From: Roseibacillus persicicus | Lineage (GTDB): Bacteria > Verrucomicrobiota > Verrucomicrobiia > Verrucomicrobiales > Akkermansiaceae | Direction: 5' to 3' | DNA: 64,000 nucleotides | Assembly (NCBI RefSeq): GCF_014651675.1 | Contig: NZ_BMXI01000006.1 | Coordinates: forward strand, 62,001 to 126,000 | Shown: piece by piece, positions 1-8,895 of the stretch | Layout of the letters: each line of letters starts with the position of its first letter | Numbering within the stretch: position 1 is the stretch's first letter | Made by a program: the position numbers and the translations under genes | The notes under the pieces: model-generated | Databases searched by the model: none | What the model saw: the letters and a program-made list of their open reading frames with translations, nothing else | Told to the model about the DNA's origin: nothing

Positions 1-193
1 TGTAGCTGGTGCCTTCTTTGCGCAGCTTGTCGATATGAGGGGTGTGAAAGGCGTCACCGCCATTGAAGCCCGGTTCGTTCCACCCCATGTCATCGGAGAG
101 CATGAACACGATGTTGGGACGGCTGCCGGCAACTTCGGCTTGGACTGACGAAAGAGGGGCCAGGAGGGCGAGGGTTGTGAGGAGTTTTATCAT
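1..193 (-). CDS. Sulfatase, N-terminal fragment (runs off left edge)
   Basis: This is the 5' end of a sulfatase gene; about 64 codons are inside the window. The product opens with a hydrophobic signal peptide (residues 1-19, MIKLLTTLALLAPLSSVQA). At residues 25-38 comes RPNIVFMLSDDMGW, the first strand and Asp-Asp pair of the metal site in formylglycine-dependent sulfatases. The Cys-x-Pro/Ala-x-Arg motif that becomes formylglycine lies beyond the edge, so substrate class cannot be judged. The ATG at 193 is 28 bases after the stop of the upstream isomerase-like gene, so the two are probably co-transcribed. Secretion to the periplasm or outside is inferred. Confidence 0.85.
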   Translation of the reverse strand, partial: MIKLLTTLALLAPLSSVQAEVAGSRPNIVFMLSDDMGWNEPGFNGGDAFHTPHIDKLRKEGTSY

Positions 194-221
194 GATGAGA
201 TTTTCTGTGAGAGTCATGTCT

Positions 222-1121
222 TCAAACGTCGCAAATGGACACGGCATTTTGTAATCCTTCCAAGGCATCGCCAGTGGGGATCCACTCGTGGCCTACGTAG
301 CCGGTGTAGCCACTTTTCAAGATGGCTTTCATGAGCCCGCGATAGTTGATTTCCTGCTCGTCGCCGATTTCGCCTCGACCGGGATTGCCGGCGACTTGGA
401 CGTGGGCGATGAGGTCCTTGTGCTGCTCGAAGCGCTTAATGAGGTCGCCATCCATGACTTGGATGTGATAGGCGTCGAAGAGGAGCCGCAGCCCGGGGGA
501 ATTCACCGCCTTGATGATTTCCACGCATTCGTCGATGTGGTCGCCCTGATAGCCGGGGTGTCCTTTCATCGCTTCGTCGTTGCGGGTATTGAGAGGTTCC
601 AGCACGAGGGTGACGCCGGCCTTCTCCGCGATGGGGGCGATTTTGCGATAGCCGGCCACACAGTTTTCGAACCCTTCCTCGCGAGTGACCACGCTGCCGT
701 TGGGTTCCTGGGAGGTATCCAGAAGTCCGGTGAAAGTCATGACGTTGGGAAAGCCCGCTTCGGAAGTCGCTTTGATGGTCTTTTCCAGAATCTCGAAGCA
801 TTCCGCGTGGTGTCCCTTGTTGTTCATTCCGCGGACAAAGGTGTGGGACTTGGTGGCTCCGCAGACCAGACCGGTGCCTTTGAGGAGTGGGAGATCCTCG
901 GCGGGAAAGAGCTCGATTCCTGCGACCCCGAGATCTTGCGCATGTTTGATGAGCTGTTGGTAGGTCCAGCCGGCGGCTTTATTGAAAGGCCAGGCGGCAA
1001 TCACTTGCTTAATGTTGCCCTTGAGCTTGGGAGCGGCTTCTTTTTCCTGTCCCGCGAGTAGAGCGGGGGTCGCGGCAGCGCAAGTGGCGAGAAACCGGCG
1101 GCGGTTGGTAGAGAGTCTCAT
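222..1121 (-). CDS. Tat-exported hydroxypyruvate isomerase-like TIM-barrel protein
   Basis: This 299-residue protein belongs to the AP-endonuclease-2-like sugar isomerase/epimerase family and most resembles hydroxypyruvate isomerase (Hyi). The start at 1121 gives a twin-arginine leader (MRLSTNRRRFLATCAAATPA), so the enzyme is probably folded before export. Candidate metal ligands are visible in order: Glu175 (LVLEPLN), Asp216 and His219 (LLFDAYHIQ), His240 (AHVQ) and Glu279 (YVGHEW). A GTG/ATG-less extension 15 codons upstream is open but would spoil the Tat leader. It precedes the sulfatase by 28 bases, which suggests a small sugar-degradation unit. The exact substrate is unknown. Confidence 0.85.
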   Translation of the reverse strand: MRLSTNRRRFLATCAAATPALLAGQEKEAAPKLKGNIKQVIAAWPFNKAAGWTYQQLIKHAQDLGVAGIELFPAEDLPLLKGTGLVCGATKSHTFVRGMNNKGHHAECFEILEKTIKATSEAGFPNVMTFTGLLDTSQEPNGSVVTREEGFENCVAGYRKIAPIAEKAGVTLVLEPLNTRNDEAMKGHPGYQGDHIDECVEIIKAVNSPGLRLLFDAYHIQVMDGDLIKRFEQHKDLIAHVQVAGNPGRGEIGDEQEINYRGLMKAILKSGYTGYVGHEWIPTGDALEGLQNAVSICDV

Positions 1122-1289
1122 TGGTTGAAGAGTATGTCGGGAATTGGGGCGATTGTGCAGCAGCATTATGAGTGATTGATAGGCAATTGAAGAGTTGGTG
1201 AGAGTCTACTGCCGAGGGGCGCGGTTTTCGGACTTCAGTTGGCGAAACTTGCCCTTGTCGGTCTGGTGGCGATTGCACAGGCTGGAGGC

Positions 1290-1787
1290 ATGGCAGCAGA
1301 TGTTCAGGTGGGAGTCGTCATGGGAAGTGACTCGGATTGGCCCACAATGGTAAAGGCCGTGGAGGTCTTGGAAGAATTTGGGGTCTCCTACGAGGCCAAG
1401 GTGGTCAGCGCCCACCGCACTCCGGATTTGTTGATGGAATACGCGGGCAGCGCGATGGAGCGTGGGCTAAAGTGCATCATCGCGGGAGCAGGTGGGGCCG
1501 CGCATTTGCCCGGCATGATCGCCGCATCCACCATTGTGCCTGTGCTCGGGGTTCCGGTGCGCTCGAAGGCTCTCAGCGGGATGGACTCGCTGCTTTCCAT
1601 CGTGCAAATGCCCAAGGGAATTCCGGTGGCGACTTTTGCGATCGGTGAGGCCGGGGCGGCCAATGCGGGGCTCTCGGCAGTGTCGATTCTCGCCAACGGG
1701 GACGAGGGGTTGCGCGACAAGTTGCTGAAATTCCGGGACGATCAGCGCGATACCGTGCTTGCCAAAACGCTGCCGCCAGAGGACTGA
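1290..1787 (+). CDS. purE: 5-(carboxyamino)imidazole ribonucleotide mutase
   Basis: PurE class I moves the carboxylate of N5-CAIR to carbon 4 to give CAIR in purine synthesis. The 165-residue product has the family signatures: VMGSDSDW at residues 10-17, SAHRTP at 40-45 (catalytic His42) and [12 protein letters not shown] at 65-76. The ATG at 1290 is chosen because it puts the signature at the usual distance from the start; a TTG 17 codons upstream is open but would add a hydrophobic stretch. It lies 22 bases before purK, the enzyme that supplies its substrate, so the two form an operon. The Shine-Dalgarno-like GGAGG sits unusually close to the ATG. Confidence 0.96.
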   Translation: MAADVQVGVVMGSDSDWPTMVKAVEVLEEFGVSYEAKVVSAHRTPDLLMEYAGSAMERGLKCIIAGAGGAAHLPGMIAASTIVPVLGVPVRSKALSGMDSLLSIVQMPKGIPVATFAIGEAGAANAGLSAVSILANGDEGLRDKLLKFRDDQRDTVLAKTLPPED

Positions 1788-1809
1788 TTCTTTTTTTTTC
1801 GAAGTGAGC

Positions 1810-2934
1810 ATGATTTTACCGGGAGGAACGCTGGGGATTTTGGGCGGTGGACAGTTGGGCCGCATGTTGTGTCTGGAGGCCCGTCGTCTGGGCTATCGCA
1901 CGGTGGTGTGGAGCGGCAGCGAGGTCGCGGAACCGACGCAAGGGGTGGCGGATGAGGTGATTCTGAAGCCGTTTTCCGATGCCGAGGCGCAAGCCTACTT
2001 CGTGGAGCAGGTGGATGTCGCCACGGTCGAGTTCGAGAACATCGACCACGATGTGCTGCGTGCGGTGGATGCGGCGGTGGGGATTCATCCCCGTCCCGAA
2101 GCGGTGGCGATTTGTCAGAACCGCGAACGCGAAAAGCTGTTCCTGCAGGGAAAGGGGATTCCCTGTGCGCCCTTCCGCGTAATTGAGACCGCCGCCGACC
2201 TGGCTGCAGGCGTGACCGAATTAGGTGGCAAAGGGGTGCTGAAAACGGCGGCCTTTGGCTACGATGGCAAAGGCCAGATTCGGGTGCACGAAGGCATGGA
2301 CTGGGAAATGGTCTGGGCGGACTTCGACTTTCCCCGTGCGGTGTTGGAAAAGTGGATTCCCTTCGAGTGCGAAATTTCCGTGATGGTCGCGCGTGGTGCC
2401 GATGGCGCGATGGAGGTCTACGATGTGGCGGAGAATGTTCATCGCGAGCACGTGCTTGATTACTCCATTGTCCCCGCGCGGGTGGATGCGCAGGTTGTCG
2501 CGCAAGCTCAGGAGCTGGCCAAGAAGCTGGCCGAGGGGCTGGAGTATCGCGGCATCATGGGCGTGGAGTTCTTTGTCTCCGAGAGCGAGGGGCTCATCGT
2601 CAACGAGATGGCGCCCCGTCCGCACAACTCGGGGCATCACACCATGGACGCGTGCGAGACTTCGCAGTTCGAGCAGCAGCTTCGTGCGGTGGTCGGTCTT
2701 TCCTTGGGAAGCAGTCGACTCTTTTGCCCCGTCGTAATGCTGAATTTACTCGGCGATATGTGGCGTGGCGAAGGTCTTTTTGAGAAGCTGGCTCTCCAAG
2801 AGAATGCGACCTGGCATCTCTATGGGAAGACGAGCAGCAAGGGGCTGCGCAAGTGTGGCCACGCCAACTTCCTGGGCGAACAGGCGCTGGAGAATGCTCT
2901 TGCTCTCAAGAACGCGGTCTTGGGCGAGAGTTGA
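1810..2934 (+). CDS. purK: 5-(carboxyamino)imidazole ribonucleotide synthase
   Basis: PurK uses ATP and bicarbonate to carboxylate AIR to N5-CAIR, which PurE then rearranges. The 374-residue product begins with an ATP-grasp pre-domain (LGILGGGQLGRML, residues about 8-20). It continues through the ATP-grasp core (FGYDGKGQ, then VEFFVSESEGLIVNEMAPR with metal-binding Glu and Asn) and NSGHHTMDAC near residue 275. Length is normal. The ATG at 1810 is preferred over a GTG two codons earlier and a TTG at 1759, which would overlap purE. A run of nine T bases lies just upstream of the start. Downstream it converges on the minus-strand coiled-coil gene. Confidence 0.96.
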   Translation: MILPGGTLGILGGGQLGRMLCLEARRLGYRTVVWSGSEVAEPTQGVADEVILKPFSDAEAQAYFVEQVDVATVEFENIDHDVLRAVDAAVGIHPRPEAVAICQNREREKLFLQGKGIPCAPFRVIETAADLAAGVTELGGKGVLKTAAFGYDGKGQIRVHEGMDWEMVWADFDFPRAVLEKWIPFECEISVMVARGADGAMEVYDVAENVHREHVLDYSIVPARVDAQVVAQAQELAKKLAEGLEYRGIMGVEFFVSESEGLIVNEMAPRPHNSGHHTMDACETSQFEQQLRAVVGLSLGSSRLFCPVVMLNLLGDMWRGEGLFEKLALQENATWHLYGKTSSKGLRKCGHANFLGEQALENALALKNAVLGES

Positions 2935-3022
2935 TGGACCCCGCCGTGACTTTCCCTGCTTTTGTTAAAAGAAAGCGGGGAAAGTTCGGGAAGAGTCGGG
3001 TCTCCTCCAGCCTCCTCGGGCC

Positions 3023-3892
3023 CTAGTGACCGATGACCTTCCGATGGCGGAAGGTTGAGGCGCGAACCTCTTCGATTAAGCTGAGTAGTCCGCGATGAGA
3101 CTTCACGGCCTCTCGAATCTGCGGGTCCTTTGCGTTCTGGATGATGAACTTGCCCACTTCGGAGCAAAGTTCGGTCCGTTCCGTGTCGATGGCTCCGAGC
3201 AGGTTGCTCAGGCTGGTCAGTTCCTTGTTGATCTTTCCAATTTTACCGAACTGACCTTCAGCTCGCTCGCGGATGATCTTGTTCTCCTTTTCGATCTCCT
3301 CGTTGAGAGCGTGGAGGTCCTTTTGCAATTCCGTGATGCGCCCGTCGATGACGTTGCGGCGGTCCTTGATTTTCTCGAACTGGATGCGTTTCAGTTTGAG
3401 TTCCTGCTGAGTGGCACTGGCCTCCGGAGTCATTTCTCCATCGGACTCCTCCAACAGAAATTCCAGCTTGGTTTTCAGGCCGGAGTGGGCGCGTTTGACT
3501 GAGCGACCATCCTTTTGAATGTCCTCGCGCTCCTGGTGCAGGCGGTCGATGCTGTCGGCCACCTTGTCCCGGGCTTCCACCTTGTCTTTGGTCGCTTCAG
3601 CCACATCTTCAAGGGCGCGTGCGCGGGCTTCTTGGGAGTCGTCGAGCTGGATCTCCAGCGATTCGATTTTCTCTTCGAGCTCGTCATGCTTCTTGGTGAG
3701 TTTGCGGAGTTTCCAGTACTCGGTCGAAACATCTTCGACGCTTTCCAGGTTGTCCCAAGCGAGTTCGCCGATGATGACTTCGGCATCGCGCATGAGGTGG
3801 GCCTCAAACGCAGCCGACATGCGATATTTTTCAAGGGGGGCAATACCGAAGCTGGTGAGTAGCTTCGCAAGTAAGAAACCGGTTCGAGTCAT
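3023..3892 (-). CDS. Coiled-coil protein of unknown function, next to acs
   Basis: I do not recognise a family with certainty. The 289-residue product has a short N-terminal region (MTRTGFLLAKLLTSFGIAPL), then an acidic segment (DAEVIIGELAWDNLE). Nearly all the rest is charged heptad-like helix rich in Glu, Lys, Arg, Gln and Leu (about residues 55-250), so a long coiled coil is expected. There is no signal peptide or convincing membrane segment, so it is probably cytoplasmic. The ATG at 3892 lies only four bases past the stop of acs, so the two genes are almost certainly co-transcribed. It is not part of the known acetyl-CoA synthetase system. Confidence 0.75.
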   Translation of the reverse strand: MTRTGFLLAKLLTSFGIAPLEKYRMSAAFEAHLMRDAEVIIGELAWDNLESVEDVSTEYWKLRKLTKKHDELEEKIESLEIQLDDSQEARARALEDVAEATKDKVEARDKVADSIDRLHQEREDIQKDGRSVKRAHSGLKTKLEFLLEESDGEMTPEASATQQELKLKRIQFEKIKDRRNVIDGRITELQKDLHALNEEIEKENKIIRERAEGQFGKIGKINKELTSLSNLLGAIDTERTELCSEVGKFIIQNAKDPQIREAVKSHRGLLSLIEEVRASTFRHRKVIGH

Positions 3893-3896
3893 GTGT

Positions 3897-5855
<1,959 letters not shown>

Positions 5856-6077
5856 GGATTTGCGTGCCAACTAACCAAGCGGACGCAGCCTCATGAGACA
5901 ATCTCCAAAATGCGAAGAGAGGGTGATCCGAGTTGGACAAGTGATGACGCACTCGGGTTCTTTTTCTGATAGATTTTCCGGATCGGTTCTGGGGCCTCGC
6001 GGGAGAACCCGCTTTTTCTCTCGTAACTCGTTGACTGCGTGCTTGCCAAAAAGTCACAATTAATTTAAGGAGCAGGA

Positions 6078-8702
6078 ATGTATGACACAACGGATATCAT
6101 TGGGATCTTAACTATCGTAGGATTTGCCTCTCTGTCAGGCGAGGTTCTTCTCAATGAGATCGATGCCGATACTCCCGGGACTGACAACGCCGAATTTGTC
6201 GAGCTCTATCAGGTCCCTGGACCTGGAGATGCGAGTTTGAACGGCTATGCCCTCGTGTTCTTCAATGGAGCCGACGGCTCGGATTCGGCCTATCGGGTGA
6301 TGGATTTGGACGGGTATTCCTTTAGCCCGTCGGGATACTTTGTGGTGGGGGACAGTGGGGTGGCCAATGTCGACCTTTCCTTCGGGCCGGGCGCGGAGAC
6401 CGACCATATCCAGAATGGAACCGATGCGGTGGCTCTCTACAGTGGGTTGACTGCCGAGGAGTTTGTTGCCGGAACGCGAACAGGCCCGGTCGACAATTTG
6501 GATCTGGTCGACTTTATCATCTATCGGGGTGGAACTGAGGAGGATAGTTCCTTGAGCTCGGTCTTCCCACCCAGCGACCAGCCGGATGAGGATCTGAATG
6601 GCGAGAAATCCCTGCAGTCGATTCAGCGCAACCCGGACGGAGGTTTCAATTTCATCGCGGCCGCACCGTCACCGGGTCAGACCAATACCCAGCTCCCGAG
6701 GATTAAAGTCGTGCCCAGTCCGGTGCAGGTGGACGAGGATGCGGGGGCTGGAGCTTCGACCATCGTCGTGACCCGGGAGGGCAGTTTGGATTCTTCCTTG
6801 AGCGTAAACATCATTTCCACGGGGTCGCTGACTCGAATTTCTGCGCCACCAACAACTGCTTTCTTCGGGGTGGGGGTCGACCAAATTTCATTCTCGATCG
6901 ATACCATTCCCAATACTTCGATTGAAGGAGATGGCTTTATCGAGTTTGAGATTTCAGAAGACACCGGTCCGGGAGGTGAGCCTTCCTATCAGACTGGAAA
7001 AGCCACCCTCATTGTCGCGGATGATGAGTTGAGCTATCCCACTCTCGTCGTTAACGAGGTCTTGTTGAAGGGAGAGGAAAGCAACGGTCCCGAGTTCGTT
7101 GAGCTCTACAATTCCGGCAATACCGGGGTGACGCTCGATGGATTTCAGGTCGAATTCTATGCCGCCGATCCGGAGGGTGGGTTCGGTGCTCTCCAGCAGA
7201 GCTTCACCATCGCCAGTGGTTCGATTCCCGCGAAGGGGTTTTTCACGATTGGGAATCCCCAGGTCACGAGCGTATATGGAGTGAATCTCGATCAAACGGT
7301 TTCGGGCTTGGATTTGCCGGATGAGGACACGTGTATGGTTCTCCTGAACGGGGGAGGCGGCATTGTCTTCTCCGCTCTGATTGAGGATGGCGAACTCGAT
7401 GCGGTTCCGAATTCCGAGGGCACGGCCCTTGCCGCCGAAGTCTTTGCCTCGTCCGCTGGAGAGGACAGTCCGGCGGGTTACTACCTCACCTCGGATGGGG
7501 GAGAGGCGAGCAATTCGCTGGAGCTGGTTGGCTTCGGGGAAAGAGCGCCTTCCGCGACCCCGACGGTCAGCAATGTGGTCGCGCCCCGCTTGCTGCTGAG
7601 TCGCGATCGCGAGCTCATCGAGGAGGATTCCACGGAAGTGATCACCTTCACCGTGTCGCGCATCCCCGACACCGTGGGAGATGTCACGGTGACTCTTTTC
7701 AGTGACGACACCACCGAGTTGGTTCTCCCTGGCACGGTGGTGATTCCAGACGGGCAGGCCTCGGTCACCTTTGCTGGAGTTCCTCAGCAGGACGGGGTTC
7801 GGGATGGACTGAGTCTGGTCCGGATTACGGCGAGTGCTTCCGGTCTTCTCTCGGCTGCGAGCGAGGCAACGGTGCTGGATGCTGATATTCCAGACCTCCA
7901 AGTGTGTGACATCGCCTTCGTGGCCGCGATCACCGACCAGCCGGAAGTCTTTGCCTTTGTCGCTTTGAGCGAGATTTATGCGGGAACCCGGATCACTTTC
8001 ACTGACTATGGCTGGCATACGAACGGCGAGTTCCTCATCGAAGAAGGCGACGGTCAGATGACTTGGTTGGCCATTGCGGATGTTCCCGCAGGCACGGTGG
8101 TCACTTTCACCGAAAACGAACCCGACGTGGGCACCGCGGCGAGTGGTGGTATCGACTTGGGGGAAAGCGGAGACCAGATTTTTGCCTATCAGGGAGACAG
8201 CGACAATCCCACGTTCCTGGCTGGAATTCAGCTCAACGGTGCGTGGAATAGTGAGGCCGTCGATTCGGCGACCTCATCCTTGCCTGCCGCGCTCGCGAGC
8301 GAAGGGGCTGTATCGATCGAGCCCGGGAGCGAGAATGCGGTCTATACGGGCTCGATCCAAGGCAGTCTGGAAAGCTTGAAAGGGCAGCTCTTTTCTTCGA
8401 GCGGCTTTACTGCCAGCGATGCGCGGGAGGATGCCGGTCCTGACTTGATTCCGTCGGCGTTCACATTCACGGCCGGGGTCGAGTATGCGGTGGAAGTCAC
8501 CGGTTTCGCGATTAACCCAGAAGGAGCCACCGTGACCTTCGAGGCAACAGGATCGTCCGACGTCTATGTGTCCTCGGATTTGGTGACCTGGGAGCTCGCG
8601 AATGGCGGGGAAGGGGTGGGAACCGGGGCTTATCTCGATGAGAATCCTCCGGCAGGAAAAGCCTTTTACCTGGTTCAGGAGGCCGGGGCAGAAGCACCTT
8701 GA
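6078..8702 (+). CDS. Secreted multi-domain protein with lamin-tail and Calx-beta-like domains (copy 1)
   Basis: This is an 874-residue modular surface or secreted protein. After a hydrophobic N-terminus comes a lamin-tail domain (about 24-190, opening VLLNEIDADTPG and containing NAEFVELY). Then follow a Calx-beta-like strand domain (about 210-315), a second lamin-tail domain (about 325-500, GPEFVELYNSG) and a second Calx-beta-like domain (about 505-610). A domain with FTDYGWHTNGEF lies at about 615-790, and a C-terminal module with SSDVYVSSDLVTWE ends the protein. An AAGGAG ribosome site at 6067-6072 lies five bases before the ATG. The second lamin-tail gene (8896-11442) is a clear paralogue. 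No catalytic motif was seen; adhesion or matrix roles are guesses. Confidence 0.85.
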   Translation: MYDTTDIIGILTIVGFASLSGEVLLNEIDADTPGTDNAEFVELYQVPGPGDASLNGYALVFFNGADGSDSAYRVMDLDGYSFSPSGYFVVGDSGVANVDLSFGPGAETDHIQNGTDAVALYSGLTAEEFVAGTRTGPVDNLDLVDFIIYRGGTEEDSSLSSVFPPSDQPDEDLNGEKSLQSIQRNPDGGFNFIAAAPSPGQTNTQLPRIKVVPSPVQVDEDAGAGASTIVVTREGSLDSSLSVNIISTGSLTRISAPPTTAFFGVGVDQISFSIDTIPNTSIEGDGFIEFEISEDTGPGGEPSYQTGKATLIVADDELSYPTLVVNEVLLKGEESNGPEFVELYNSGNTGVTLDGFQVEFYAADPEGGFGALQQSFTIASGSIPAKGFFTIGNPQVTSVYGVNLDQTVSGLDLPDEDTCMVLLNGGGGIVFSALIEDGELDAVPNSEGTALAAEVFASSAGEDSPAGYYLTSDGGEASNSLELVGFGERAPSATPTVSNVVAPRLLLSRDRELIEEDSTEVITFTVSRIPDTVGDVTVTLFSDDTTELVLPGTVVIPDGQASVTFAGVPQQDGVRDGLSLVRITASASGLLSAASEATVLDADIPDLQVCDIAFVAAITDQPEVFAFVALSEIYAGTRITFTDYGWHTNGEFLIEEGDGQMTWLAIADVPAGTVVTFTENEPDVGTAASGGIDLGESGDQIFAYQGDSDNPTFLAGIQLNGAWNSEAVDSATSSLPAALASEGAVSIEPGSENAVYTGSIQGSLESLKGQLFSSSGFTASDAREDAGPDLIPSAFTFTAGVEYAVEVTGFAINPEGATVTFEATGSSDVYVSSDLVTWELANGGEGVGTGAYLDENPPAGKAFYLVQEAGAEAP

Positions 8703-8728
8703 TTTGGGCTGATTTCCTTAAAACTGAA

Positions 8729-8753
8729 GGGCGCCACGAGAGCGCCCTTTTTT
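8729..8753 (+). terminator. Intrinsic terminator after lamin-tail gene 1
   Basis: A perfect six-base GGGCGC/GCGCCC stem (8729-8734 with 8742-8747) and a seven-base loop are followed at once by six T bases. It lies 26 bases after the stop codon, as expected for a rho-independent terminator, so the gene is probably transcribed alone. Confidence 0.88.
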
Positions 8754-8788
8754 GTTTTGAGTATTCAGGGTAAGTGGTTTATGGGAAT

Positions 8789-8809
8789 TTTGTCACAGAT
8801 TTGTCACAG
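8789..8809. repeat. Tandem 10-base direct repeat, possible operator
   Basis: TTTGTCACAG occurs twice, at 8789-8798 and 8800-8809. The copies are eleven bases apart start to start, about one helical turn, so a bound protein would see both on the same face of the DNA. They lie about 90 bases upstream of the ATG at 8896 and after the terminator. A regulator site for the second lamin-tail gene is an inference. Confidence 0.4.
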
Positions 8810-8895
8810 GGGCGGTACGGAATTGAATCGCCAATCGGCCCGGTTCGTGCTGAGGTCCGCGCTGGGCAACTGCTTTAGATACCCCACAATTCCCC

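Noticed and set aside
288-1061. Long plus-strand open frame opposite the isomerase-like gene
   Set aside because: It is a reverse-strand shadow: composition is unlike a real protein and the minus-strand product shows clear family motifs.
1122-1289. Possible riboswitch ahead of purE
   Set aside because: I looked for a purine or similar aptamer; only scattered short matches and no consistent stem set.
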